Source: Leptoclinus maculatus
Lineage: Eukaryota > Chordata > Actinopteri > Perciformes > Stichaeidae
Assembly (NCBI GenBank): GCA_032191485.1
Contig: JAVDOI010000007.1
Coordinates: forward strand, 210,001-274,000
DNA: 64,000 nt
Direction of reading: 5' to 3'
Position numbers and translations under genes: made by a program. Shown here one piece after another: positions 12,607 through 24,789 of this stretch. The first letter of the stretch is position 1. The number at the start of each line of letters is the position of its first letter. The notes beneath the pieces were generated by a model, which searched no databases, was not told where the DNA came from, and saw only the letters and a list, made by a program, of their open reading frames with translations.

Positions 12607-14128
12607 CAATTATAGGGAGGTTGGGAGAGAGAAAGACAGACAGGGAGGTTGGGAGAGAGAAAGAGAGACAGGGAGGTTGGGAGAGAGAAAGACAGACAGG
12701 GAGGTTGGGAGAGAGAAAGAGAGACAGGGAGGTTGGGAGGGAGAAAGACAGACAGGGAGGTTGGGAGACAGACAGACAGACAGGGAGGGAGGTTGGGAGA
12801 GAGAAAGACAGACAGGGAGGTTGGGAGAGAGAAAGACAGACAGGGAGGTTGGGAGACAGACAGACAGACAGGGAGGGAGGTTGGGAGAGAGAAAGACAGA
12901 CAGGGAGGTTGGGAGACAGACAGACAGACAGACAGGGAGGTTGGGAGGGAGGAAGACAGACAGGGAGGTTGGGGGGGAAGACAGACAGGGAGGTTGGAGG
13001 GAGAAAGACAGACAGGGAGGTTGGGAGAGAGAAAGACAGACAGGGAGGTTGGGAGAGAGAAAGACAGACAGGGAGGTTGGGAGAGAGAAAGACAGACAGA
13101 CAGGGAGGGAGACAGACAGACAGGGAGGGAGGGAGGGAGGGAGAAAGACAGACAGGGAGGAAGGGAGACAGACAGGGAGGGAGACAGACAGACAGACAGA
13201 CAGGGAGGGAGGGAGACAGGGAGGGAGAAAGACAGGGAGGGAGGGAGGGATACAGGGAGGGAGGGAGGAAGGGAGACAGACAGGGAGACAGGGAGGGAGA
13301 AAGACAGGGAGGGAGGGAGGTAGACAGGGAGGGAGGGAGACAGGGAGGGAGGGAGGGAGGGAGACATACGGGGAGACAGGGAGGGAGGGAGAAAGACAGG
13401 GGAGGGAGGGAGAAAGGGAGGGAGGGAGGGAGGAAGGGAGACAGACAGGGAGACAGGGAGGGGAGGGAGACAGGGAGGGAGACAGGGAGGGAGACAGGGA
13501 GGGAGGGAGACAGACAGGGAGGGAGAGAGGGAGGGAGGGAGGGAGGGAGGGAGGGAGGGAGGGAGGGAGGGAGGGAGGGAGGGAGGGAGGGAGGGAGAAA
13601 GACAGGGGAGGGAGGGAGACAGGGAGGGATAAAGGGAGGGATAAAGGGAGGGAGGGAGGAAGGGAGACAGACAGGGAGGGAGACAGACGGACAGGAAGGG
13701 AGGGAGGGAGAGAGGGAGGGAGACGGGGATACAGGGAGGGAGGGAGGGAGGGAGGGAGACGGAGGGAGGGATGGAGGGAGACAGACAGACAGGGGGACAG
13801 GGAGGGAGACAGGGGGACAGGGAGACGGGGATACAGGGAGGGAGGGAGACAGACAGGGAGGGAGGGAGGAAGGGAGACAGACAGGGAGGGAGACAGACAG
13901 GGAGGGAGACAGACAGGGAGGGAGGGAGGGAGGGAGAAAGACAGGGGAGGGAGGGAGGGAGGGAGGGAGGTAGACAGGGAGAAAGACAGGGAGGGAGGGA
14001 GGTAGACAGGGAGGGAGGGAGACAGGGAGACAGACAGGGAGGTAGACAGGGAGGGAGGGAGACAGACAGGGAGGTTGGGAGAGAGAAAGACAGACAGGGA
14101 GGTTGGGAGAGAGAAAGACAGACAATAG
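12607..14128 (+). repeat. Purine-rich minisatellite, right block (1.5 kb)
   Basis: The first part (12615-13100) and the last part (about 14067-14125) are made of a 28-bp unit of the form GGGAGGTTGGGAGAGAGAAA plus GACAGACA. The centre (13100-14065) is GGGA/GACA/AAAG variants, including an uninterrupted GGGA run near 13525-13595. The strand is strongly purine-biased, so open frames of several hundred codons appear in all phases on both strands; they are artefacts of the repeat. The array interrupts a tandem unit at 12606. Confidence 0.93.
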
Positions 14129-15339
14129 AATAGGAAGAATGAATTAATTCACTGACAATAATCTTAATAGACAAGACTGCAGCCAGAAGTAACTAGTTAT
14201 TTCTAGCCAAACATACCCATTCAACAACAATTCATGCCCGATTAGGAGATGACACAACTTCAAGGGGAAAGTGAACAGATTCAATTTGAGGGTAAGTGGC
14301 AACCTATTCTGTTTTCTTCTGCTCAAATGCATTCTAACAGCAGAGGATCGATTAACTCTCCTCAACAGACTGTCACAAGACATTTGGTCAAAAGCTTATT
14401 TCCAGCCCACAATATCATCATGGACTCAAATACAACCAGAAATAATCTCCACACTTCTGTCACTTTCCAGCTGGAACGTGTCAGCAAACACAAAAGAGTC
14501 TCAGCACCTTGTATTGTGCACCGGTGGTTCGGTATCCTGCGTAAATTGGGAGTTTAAAGTGGGCAATGATTGACAGCTCCAAGTGGCTGCTCTGTCCCGC
14601 CTTCCCTCCCATCTATTTCTGTCTGATCAAAGCGTGCTCACAGGACAACAGACAGGCAGCAGCCATCGCTAGCTAAATGAAACAAGATCCTACAGCTCAG
14701 TTCAGATTCCTACAAACATGCAAAGGATGTAACTTTAGCATTATGTTAATTTGCCGGGTCATATTACAACAAAACTACGAGGTGCGTTTACATGAACAAA
14801 GGTGATGCGATAGTCCACTTGTAGTACAAAGTATACTACAGTAAGTAAATCAAGAGAAAGTAAATACTTTTCATCATAATAGATCGTTTGACATGAACGT
14901 ACTAAAGTCTGAGAGAGTCTCGTTTAACAGCAGACAGGATGATGTCTAACAACGTAGGTGTGTCGCTGTGCTATCACATGTGACCAGCTGATACCACGAT
15001 TGACAGCACTAAAAAAAACAATGACAGCAAGGAGATTATGAGTAAGCATGCGTCAGAGGAGTGAGGATGTATGAGAAATTACAGGCCTAAATATGCAATA
15101 GAGGATATGACATCGTTTCTTGCAGAACCAGACCAGTTTCTTAATATTTTATCAACAAGTACTGATCATAGATAAATGCTTGCAAATATTCAGAAATAAA
15201 TTGCAATCAGTAACTCTTCAATTTGAGGGCTGTATGCTAACCGTTCTCATCTGGAATTCTCAGATATTAATAACCCAATGCAACCGCTACCGGCCCTCGG
15301 GGGTCGGTGTGGGGGCGGGGGAGGGCGAATTCCGGTTCA
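14129..15339. other. Intergenic sequence, no gene seen
   Basis: Unique-looking sequence with no splice-bounded coding segment. A GC-rich patch near 15290-15330 directly precedes the inverted repeat copy. Confidence 0.45.
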
Positions 15340-16590
15340 GCTGAACCGCAGAATGCAATTTTCAGTAACAAATATAATATTTCCACAACAATGCAGCATA
15401 CCGTTTGAACGAAGAATCTCCCATGAATCGAAGCATGTGTAACACTTTACACACTCAAAACACAATAAAACACGATCTACGACAACATTCCTAGCCTCGT
15501 GCTAAATATCGTCACTTTTCTCGTTCATTTTGGCCGAGACACGTAACAGAAACAGCCTCTCAAAAGTCGTTTTTCAACCGTCCATGGTAAAGTTAGGTAT
15601 TTAGCAACAATAGCATTCGATCACGCTTCGAACGTATATCTCGGATTTCCTCTCCGGGACACGCTTCAAACATTACCGGGGGACAGCAGCCCCCAGCATC
15701 TATCACTTTGCCAAAAAAATTCTGGGTCGGTACTCACGTTTTTGAAGCAAAATCATCAAACCGTGTCCTTAAACTCCATTTTGACCGCGGATTCACCTCA
15801 TTCTGTCCCATTTCCGTTCTAATAAAGTTGTGAAATAAAGAAAGGGGGGTCAAATAAGCTCGGGGACAACATTCCAGCGAGGCAGTCTCGCGACTTTTAC
15901 GCGCCGGGTCCTCGGCGTAGATCGGCATTTTTTCGGAAAACTAAAGACTTCCTGGTAAATCTGTTAACGCCATTCGATTGGCCACACCAGACACGTGCGA
16001 ACAGAGCAAAAAAAACGAAAATTGACCAACCAGGAGCTCTACAACGGCGCAATACACACCAGCTATTGCGCAATTCTCCCGTAGGTCGCCGGCCTGGAGA
16101 GGCTTTGGAGACGGTTCCAGCTCTCCAAAATGATTTCTAACTGCTGTATGTGATAGATTGTGCATGTAGAAGGATAAAGGAAGTTAAATATATAGTTATT
16201 TAGGTTGTAAAAGTACAATGGAACAGCTGGAGAGGCTGTTTCTCAAATGACGACCTTTCGTGACCTCTCGTACGTTTATGTCTCTAATTCTGGCATACTT
16301 CACTCAATTCACTAAAATTCTGTTTCTATTCACTACTGCTGTCGTTTGCTATGATGGTGGGTGGTTCTAGGCTTTACTGAGCCTCATTTAATATCGTATT
16401 ATGAATAATAGTGCTTTTTCACCATACGAATTTGACATTTTCAAAGTGGAGCTGTGTTCCATCTTCATCTGCTATTAACCAGTAATATATACATAATATT
16501 TACTCTATTCATATGAGCAAACCATTCTTAGTGTTAATAACCCCTTGGAATTATTAAAAAAGACCTTGTAGTTAGAGTGTGGGACCCCTT
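15340..16590 (-). repeat. Unclassified interspersed repeat, copy 2 (right arm of inverted pair)
   Basis: Reverse-complement counterpart of 640-1900. It aligns along nearly its whole length but with many substitutions, so the two arms look like old, independent insertions of one family rather than arms of a recent palindrome. Confidence 0.7.
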
Positions 16591-16995
16591 CGTTCAGAAC
16601 CGGAATTTGCGGAATTTGCGGGTGCAGGTTACCAGGTTACAAAGAGTTTTAACGTCAACAAGTATCAGCTTCACAAATTCAGCCTCTATTTTATGTTCAA
16701 AACAACAACAAATGAATGCTCATGTGGATTAAAAATCTGTCTCTAGTTCATTGTCAAGCAACAAGTGCAGCTGGTATACGTTTATGTTGCATATCATAAT
16801 TGATAGGCTCATAAAGGCATGGTTAATACAAAGGAACTGTAAGTCTGTTAGCTGGAAACACCTTTGTATGAAGGTGTTAAATGCAGGTTAAATGTTCTGA
16901 ACTCTAACTGATCCAGACTTGATGTCAAGCGGATCGGCCAGGGATGGTTTTCCCCAAACCCCCTCTTAACACTCAGATTAGGTTCTGCTCCGAGG

Positions 16996-16999
<4 letters not shown>

Positions 17000-17029
<30 letters not shown>
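17000..17029 (+). repeat. CA microsatellite
   Basis: Uninterrupted (AC)n of about 30 bp. Confidence 0.95.
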
Positions 17030-17032
<3 letters not shown>

Positions 17033-18049
17033 ATCGCAGTGCTTAGACGGCTCCAGAGACACTCAGCGCCGAGGCTTTTCACCATCATGGCACGCCAGTC
17101 ACTCCACTGCTCTCTCTCTCATCTGATATATTTCCTGTAACTTCCTGTCTGCCTCTCTTCCAATGCATTCTCTCTCCCACTGAAGGGTTTCGGGTTGCTA
17201 GTTGTAAGCCTGGGAAATGTTTGCAGTGTGAATCACAGTTAAAAGCAATCTGCTGGCCTGCCTCTCGCTGCAGCTGTGATTTTGGTTCCAGCGTGAAAAC
17301 ATTTGTGGGGACACGGGCGTCAGCTGGATATGGCGACATGTCATACTGTGTATCTCAGTCAAAGTGAGCACAAAAGGAAATGTATAAACCAGTTTGCATT
17401 ACATTATGCTCACATCATTTACACTTGAGGCCTTCAGGTTTACTCAAAATACTATTGCGAGTGAAGAGCGTCCGGTTTCTGCATTTTACATAAAATAAAT
17501 CATTATGGAACTAAACAGCTCTTTGCACCTTCTAAGAAAACACATCCATCGTGTCATTTCATGGAGTTATTTCATTTTATGCAACGGCCAAACTATGTGA
17601 AATAAAAACAGACAATATTCCGCAATGCAAATAGCTTCTCTTTTCAATTACCATACCAACACACTCGCATGCAGACAGCAAGTCACAAGTATTTACAACA
17701 CGTCATGGCACAGCAGCCAACATAGTGCAAACATCACGCAAAACAACCAGGAATTTGGGCCAAAGACCAAAGCTTCTACTCACATGAATCCAGCAGGAAT
17801 GTTTATGAGAAAAAGATGCAACAAGGTGAAAGAGAAAGAGAGCTAATGACCAAAGGCTGGGCGTGGCAGCCATGTCTGCCTTTACACTGTAGCACCAGGG
17901 TCATTACAACCATATCTGCTCTGTGACGGCACGGCGGCCACTAAACACAAGCACAATGCATATTAAAATGAATTGCTCTTACTGTTTGTAGCTCTCCTTC
18001 TGCGTTCAGGCTGTGACGAGGACGTCCATGGCACTTTACAATGTATGAG

Positions 18050-18870
18050 GTGAAGAGGATTTGAAGTCTTCAATGTTTCACTCCTGCTGCAGAACCAGGG
18101 TCACAACAACAATATCGACTCCTTGATGGCACCGCGGCCAAAAAGGAACACAAACAGCACAACACGAGCAGTCTTTAGCTAGTTCAACCAGTCTTCAACC
18201 AGTCTTTAGCTAGTTCAACCAGTCTTTAACTAGTTCAACCAGTCTTCAACCAGTCTTTAGCTAGTTCAACTAGTCTGTAAAGATGAAGACGATGGCACAA
18301 ATGGAAAACAAACAACTGAATTTAGCTTTATCGGCACATAAGTAGACCAAATGATGAAGATTTCCAGTTTTCACATCAACAATGTGGATGTGCACCTGGA
18401 GTGGAGTCATCAATAACTCCAGTCCCTTATATGTAAAATCTTTTGGGGCGTAGGCTCACCAGACTATAGGACCAGGGTCACATCAAACATATCGCCTCAG
18501 AGAGGACACAAGCAACACAACACAAGCAGTCTTTAGCTAGTTCAACCAGTCTGTAAAGATGAAGACCATGACACTTCACACAATGTAAGTGAATAGGAAT
18601 CTTTAAAAAAACAAAACAAAGTTTAAATAATCCTCTTATGGAAATAAAACATAACTCATCTTCATCAGCACAATAGTGGACCAATTTAACTAAAGTATGA
18701 CAATGTTCACCCCACCAATGGGAACATCTGAGCACCTTCAACTAATGTAAACTCTTTCAGGGGTATACCACCCAGACTATAGGACCAGAGACACACCAGA
18801 GAGGACACAAGCAACACAAGCAGTCTTTAGCTAGTTCAACCAGTCTGTACAGATGAAGACCATGTGGCAC
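18050..18870 (+). repeat. Imperfect tandem repeat with nested short repeat
   Basis: Three related segments of roughly 310-380 bp begin near 18091, 18469 and 18781 with a GACCAGGGTCACA-like motif and share an AGTCTTTAGCTAGTTCAACC word. In the first segment (about 18168-18275) that word is itself repeated four to five times. No coding potential. Confidence 0.65.
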
Positions 18871-19951
18871 AAATGGACAGTAACGTTACCTGGCGTGGGA
18901 ATACAGTCAGTCTCAGTGTTATGCTAATGTTGGGCTAATAAAGTTAGCAAAAGACACCTCATTTTTCTACAGTCACAACAAAGCAGCACAACACAACCAC
19001 AATGCAAATGAAAAAAGAAGTACTTATATTAGCTCTCTCTCCTTCTGGGTCCTCAGCCGGCTTCCGGAGTCTGAAGACCAGATGAAACCCGTGGCTGAAA
19101 TGAGAACAATTAACTAGCTAACTAGCTTTAGCAAGTGTTGACAAAAAAAACGAAGTTTGGTTCATAACTAGGTAGATCTCCTCAGCTGGTGAGCGCCGAT
19201 GTGTGATCATCTCCAAGTCCTCCAGCTCAGTCCTGCTAAACAAAGAACTCGATGACTACATTTTCAACTTCTAGAACGAACGATGACCAGCGCACGTCAA
19301 TCAAGGGCGGTGACGTCAGCAGCGCTTACTTTAGCAGTCAAATGAAAAAAATAAAATACATTTGTGTCCACCTGCTAACGGGCTCTGAGCATGCGCATTG
19401 TTGTTTTCTCACACTACCGGTACTTGACTTTGCGAGTCAAGCCAAACTTAATAAACCATTTAAAAGCTATTCTCTCCAGTCACTTATCTTATGTTGTATT
19501 GTAATGATAAAGTACAACTGCGGGTGCTTTATTGTCATGCATTAATCCACAATTATCCACACCGTTTTTTTTTTGTTGCCAGCAAGTAGTGCTTGACCAT
19601 TGCTTCTAATTATTTCTAACATTAACATTAGCAGTACACCCAAACAACCTGCGACGTTGCTGGCATATGTTTTAACATTAAGGCGGCTGTGACTATCTCC
19701 AAAACCTTTTTACTTTGAATGTGTGGTGTCAAAATGTTTAATTCACATTCCAGATTGCCTCGGCCATTAATATAATAGGATGTTTGCCTCTGAATGTGCT
19801 TATTTATTGTTAAAATGCCACAGATTGTCCATAAAAACTCGAAATAAATGGTTACAAGCGTGCAGGTTCTATTTTGTCCTGAAATCTCTCGTGAAAGTCT
19901 TACTTGCCTCAGACTGTTTTTGTTTATTCTGTCTTTTTCTGCTTCTCTCAG

Positions 19952-22900
19952 GATGAAGTTAACCAGATTGTGACCAGTAATGTTCGTCTCAAACAGGTAA
20001 ATGTGACTGTTGACTTCAGGAAAACCAAAAATATATGCCAACTACACATTTAGAAAATTCCAATGACAATGGTCAGAGGGTATACGCCACATTGCAAGTA
20101 TGTAGATTTAACAGGATAAGGACTAATGGATTAATTAATTAGTATTAATTTCCCTAGAAATGAATGCTATTAAAGTTTTTACCATGTGACACCCAAAACA
20201 CAGTTACTCAAGTATTATATATCATATATTTTAACAATGAATCTGCTGTTTAATTTACATACTTCAATGTAGTTGCAACTGGCAGCCCATTATCGTGTAT
20301 TTATATGCTTTTTGTTGGTGAATATATTACACAAATAGTATCACAAATGAATGATATTTATTGTTTCAACTAGTTGAAATAGAAAGAAGGGAGGATTCAT
20401 GACATGGTGACTGCTGGAGGTTATTTATATTTATTCTGCTGTGATATATACAGTACATGACAACTTGTATTTTCACAATGTATTCATTCTGGGAATAAAA
20501 ACAACTAAACTTGGCTTCATCAGTACACTAGTACAGTGATTTTCAACCACTGTGCCGCGGCACACCAGTGTGCCGTGAGAGATCGCCAGGTGTGCCGTGG
20601 GAAAATGTCCAATTTCATTTAATGAGTCCAAAAAAATATTATTTAGTTGCTGCAAATACTTTGCCATTGTTGAGCGTCTGAGCTGCAATATAGTGGCTGA
20701 CTAAGTAATAATACTCTTCCATGCCAGTGGGTGGCAGTAGGTAGCGCAGTAATGACCTTGTTAATTTAGGACAGTAGAATGAAATGATGGGAGAGGTTGA
20801 GGTGACAAGACGAACAGCAGTGGAGAAATATTTGAAAAGGAAAAATGCAGACTCTGAACTGGGCCCTGGACAACATAACCCAGATGAAAAGCCTAGTAAG
20901 GATCAACACATTTAGAGACTTGTCATTACATTGTCAGCATATATCCGGCCCTCGGTACAACGGCCCGCCAGAAAATATCAGATGTTTATCATAACTGTCC
21001 CGCCACACCACAGAGCTCCGGGACGAAACGTGGCGATGTGAGCTGGCTTTATGTTCAACATAACGAAGCATCTCACTGCGCTAAACCTCCAGCTTCAGGG
21101 ACGGGGACGTGTGATCACAGACATGTGTGATGCAGTAAAAGTCTCCACCGCTGTGTTCCCGACTGAGCATTGTGCTGATAAACTGGGTGCACTTGGCACG
21201 GAGTGCACTTGGCACGGAGTTCACTCGGCGATTTGCCGACTTTGCAGCTCAGAAATTTTTATTTGAACTGCTCAGCAATCCGTTTGCAGTTGACGTGGAA
21301 AGAGCACCTGTGGAGCTGATAGAACTCCAGTGTAATGACACTCAAGGCAAAGTATGACTCTGAGGGCGCTGCACAGTTTCCAAGCTTCACCCCCAAAACG
21401 ATGCCTTAACTCCGCCTACATGCTGCTCAAATGCTCTGCATGTTTGGAAGCACATACCTGTGTGAGCAGCTTTTCTCTTTGATGAAGATGAACACAGACC
21501 CACACAGGAGTCGTCTCACTGATGCACACCTTCACTCCATCTTGAGGGTTTCCACAGAACCTAACCCCAGATATTAATGAACTGGCAGCCAAGAAAAGAT
21601 GCCAAACATCTGGCTCTGGCACATATAATAATGTAGCCTATTTCTTTTTGCACTTTGTCCAATATCCCTTCTATCCTGTTTATTAAATGGTGACTCTATT
21701 TGGCCCTCAACGTAGTCCCAATTTTTTGTTTTGGCCCTCTCTGAGATTGAGTTTGACACCCCTGGTATATATACTGTATTATGCTAAAAGGTGTCATTTT
21801 GTAACGTTTTTGGTTGTTGGTGTGCCGCGGGATCTTTTTAATGTAAAAAGTGTGCCGCGGCTCAGAAAAGGTTGAAAAACACTGCACTAGTAGACAAAAT
21901 GATCTCAAGTTTCCCTGATTTTCACCCCAGCAATGGCTCGATGTGAACCTGAATTGGAATCCAGATGAGTACGGAGGCATCAGGAAGATCAGAGTCCCTT
22001 CACCCGACATATGGAAACCAGACCTGGTGCTGTACAACAAGTAAACACACACTACTCAAACTCACACACACCTATACGTCCAAATGCATCGCATGCTTCT
22101 CTCACACTCTCCCTTTGTCCCCGTCTTCCTCTTCCTCAGCGCTGACGAAGACTTTGCCATCATCCACGAAACCAAAGTCCTGTTGGAGCACACTGGGATG
22201 ATAACGTGGAACCCTCCGGCCATCTTTAAGAGCTACTGCGAGATCATCGTCCTCCATTTCCCGTTGGACCTGCAGAACTGCAGCATGAAGCTGGGCACCT
22301 GGACGTACGACGGACTGCTGGTCGTCATCAACCCAGTGAGTGTGACTTATATATAATGTATATATATATATTCACAGGGTTATGTTGACATGTCAGTGTG
22401 AAAGCTTGTGTCTGTGGTTTCAAATACTACAGATTTAGTATCCTATGACTCCTGTCATAAAACTGTAGTTTACAGCATGTAACCCCTGAATATCTTCACC
22501 TTTAAGGCCCTTTTCTACTGCAGTGCATTACCTCCTATACTCCTCTGTCTTCTAGGACAATGATCGGCCTGACCTCAGCAACTTCATGGAGTCTGGTGAA
22601 TGGGTGCTAAAGGACTACCGGAGCTGGAAACACTGGGTTTACTACACCGTACCTCCACATCACCTACCACTTCCTGATGCTGCGTCTGCCTCTCTACTTC
22701 ATCGTCAACGTCATCATTCCCTGCATGCTGTTCTCGTTCCTCACCGGACTGGTCTTCTACCTGCCCACCGACTCCGGTACGCAGACGTAGACAGAAACCT
22801 TGACGTGTGTGACTAAATAAAGTAGGTTATGAGCGTTTGTAAGTGACATGTTTACTTGTTCACATGTGTGGCACATATCAGGTAAGTATTATGAATGTGG

Positions 22901-24472
22901 AAACTGAGGAAAAGCTCATGAAGTCACCATTTTGGGGACACTTTCATACATGGAAAATACATGAAATCCACTGGGATGTGCTTGTACTACATGAGCTTGC
23001 TATTCTGTAACATTAGAGCATAAATAAAACACAAGTTTGTTCATCAGTTGGCCTGTAGAGCCATAACTTGCCACTATTTCCACTATAAGAGCTGTTTAAA
23101 AGTAGCCTGAATGTCTGTCTCTGTGTCCGTCTCCCTGTCTCTCTACAGGTGAAAAGATGACTCTCTCCATCTCCGTCCTGCTGTCTCTGACCGTCTTCCT
23201 GCTGGTCATCGTGGAGCTGATCCTCTCCACCTCCAGCGCCGTGCCTCTCATCGGGAAGTACATGCTCTTCACGATGGTGTTCGTCATCGCCTCCATCATC
23301 ATCACCGTCATCGTCATCAACACGCACCACCGCTCGCCCAGCACGCACACCATGCCCCCCTGGATACGCAAGGTTTACACCCGCGATGATTTAAGAAAGT
23401 GTTGTGTGTGTGTGACTGAATAAAAAGAATGCATCTGTTTGTGTCTCAGGTCTTCATCGAAACCATTCCCAACTTGATGTTCTTCTCGACGATGAAGCGT
23501 CCCAGTCAGGAGATCCGGCAGAAGAGGTCGTTCCCCACCGACATGGACATCTCCGACATCACCGGCAAGGCCGTTTCTCTCTGCGTTGTACTGTTATGTT
23601 TATAATGAATATGTATTACCAGAAGTATGACCTGTCTCTCCCCTGCAGGTAACCCCACCCCCACCAGTGTCACCTACCAGTCTCCCATCACCAAAAACCC
23701 GGATGTTCGCAGCGCCATTGAAGGGGTGAAGTACATCGCTGAGACCATGACATCAGGCGAGGAATCGAACAATGTAAGACAATGGAAACAAGTGGTTACA
23801 CAATTCATAAAGCAATCCCAAGACTCTCTTATTAACACGTTCTGTCTTGTTCGGATTAAACAAACAAGACATAACGTGTCAATAAGAGAGCCTTTGGGCG
23901 GAGCCAGGCTAGCTGTTTACCTCCGTTTTCAGTCTTTGTGCTAAGCTAAGCTAACCGGCTGCTGTCTCCAGCCTCACATTCACTGTACAGACACAGAGAC
24001 TCGTATCAATCGTCTTGTCTCTCTGCCAAAAAGCTAATTTTCCCAAATGTCAAAATATTCCTTTACATTTCCATTCAATTTAATTCAAATGTAATTAATT
24101 ATAAGATTTTTTTCATGTACCTTGGTAACCAGACCAACAAATGGGGACCAGAAACACAACAAGTCTCATGTGTGTAAAGCAAACTTTAAACACATAAAGC
24201 AGCCAAACCCATCATACAACTGATGTAAAATGACATCAGTACCACATACCGTTTACTAAATACCCAAATAACGTTCACTCCTAGTCAGAGCACTTCAAAC
24301 ACGACTCTCTCTCTCTCTCTCTTCCTTCCTCGTCTCGTCTCAGGCAGCAGAGGAGTGGAAGTTCGTGGCCATGGTTCTGGACCACATCCTGCTCTGTGTG
24401 TTCATGGCCGTGTGCATCATCGGGACGCTCGCCGTCTTCGCCGGGAGACTCATGGAGCTCAACACGCTGTAG
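19952..24472 (+). CDS. chrna1: Muscle-type nicotinic acetylcholine receptor alpha subunit, 5'-incomplete
   Basis: Ligand-gated cation channel subunit of the neuromuscular endplate. Exons read by eye: 19952-19996 (45 nt, DEVNQIVTSNVRLKQ), 21931-22040, 22140-22335, 22556-22776, 23149-23372, 23450-23564, 23649-23773 and 24344-24472 (stop TAG at 24470-24472). They cover part of the extracellular domain (NPPAIFKSYCEI, NCSMKLGTWTYDG), transmembrane segments M1-M3 (LPLYFIVNVIIPC; KMTLSISVLLSLTVFLLVI), the cytoplasmic loop with SAIEGVKYIAETM, and M4 (CIIGTLAVFAGRLMEL). All junction phases agree except in the exon 22556-22776, which lacks about 17 nt after WKHWVYYT; this removes the vicinal Cys-Cys segment expected of alpha subunits and shifts the frame. 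The intron after 23564 has a GC donor. The signal-peptide exon and the next exon are not seen upstream. Chrna1 fits better than other subunits by the M4 and loop sequences. Confidence 0.92.
20534..21884 (+). mobile_element. Degenerate hAT (Charlie-like) DNA transposon with 8-bp target duplication
   Basis: The element begins CAGTGATTTTCAACC and ends GGTTGAAAAACACTG, imperfect terminal inverted repeats, and is flanked on both sides by the identical 8-mer CACTAGTA (20526-20533 and 21885-21892), the duplication length typical of hAT elements. Internally there are broken pieces of a hAT transposase: a middle segment near 21051-21350 (FADFAAQKFLFELLSNPFAV) and the C-terminal dimerisation part near 21440-21590 (CEQLFSLMKMN, HRSRLTDAHLHSILRV). 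The text near 21745-21763 (GAGTTTGACACCCCTG) looks like the end of a second hAT type, so the transposase pieces may belong to a nested element. It lies in the chrna1 intron before the exon at 21931. Confidence 0.9.
22336..22380 (+). repeat. AT-rich simple repeat in chrna1 intron
   Basis: Alternating TATA run directly after the donor of the exon ending at 22335. Confidence 0.6.
23818..24000 (+). repeat. Short foldback followed by a dispersed fish repeat, chrna1 intron
   Basis: Arms of about 27 bp at 23822-23851 and 23863-23889 pair with only a few mismatches around a loop of about 10 bp. The adjoining sequence (GGGCGGAGCCAGGCTAGCTG and AGCTAAGCTAACCGGCTGC) is of a kind commonly scattered through teleost introns. 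It is probably a MITE remnant. Confidence 0.5.
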
Positions 24473-24526
24473 AGGACCCCGACCCACGAGGGGGTTAGGT
24501 GTGTTGTCAGGACAGACGTCAGTGTT

Positions 24527-24562
<36 letters not shown>

Positions 24563-24789
24563 GAGTTGATCTTTAAATCCCCTTCCAATGTACACGGTGC
24601 GTTCACTGACATTGAGGAGAACGCAGCTAAATGCAAATCCATGCATCTCCAGATCTACATGCGTCATACTTGAAGTTATTTTTTGTACAGTGTTTTATTG
24701 CTGCCATTCCCTCTGGAGTACATGTTACTACTCTTCTGTAAAAGCCATAATAATTCATTTGTTTTGTCTTTTTTTTGGGGCAGCTTGAA
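24473..24789 (+). other. chrna1 3' untranslated region, with CA microsatellite
   Basis: Sequence after the stop codon contains (CA)n at about 24529-24558. No AATAAA signal is evident before the repeat starting near 24790, so the end of the transcript is not determined. Confidence 0.45.

Larger units (their letters stand above)
16591..19951. other. Gene-poor interval upstream of the visible chrna1 exons
   Basis: I looked here for the signal-peptide exon and the second exon of chrna1 and saw neither. The interval contains a CA microsatellite (17000-17029) and an imperfect tandem repeat region (18050-18870). Confidence 0.5.

Noticed and set aside
12521..14174. Open frames of 440-534 codons rich in Ser-Leu-Pro or Gly-Arg-Glu on both strands
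   Set aside because: They arise from the stop-poor GGGA/GACA minisatellite, occur in all phases, and show no protein-like composition or splice context.
22586..22816. Plus-strand 76-codon frame ending in an Arg/His-rich tail
   Set aside because: Its second half is the shifted reading of the chrna1 exon after the missing 17 nt, and it runs on through the donor site.
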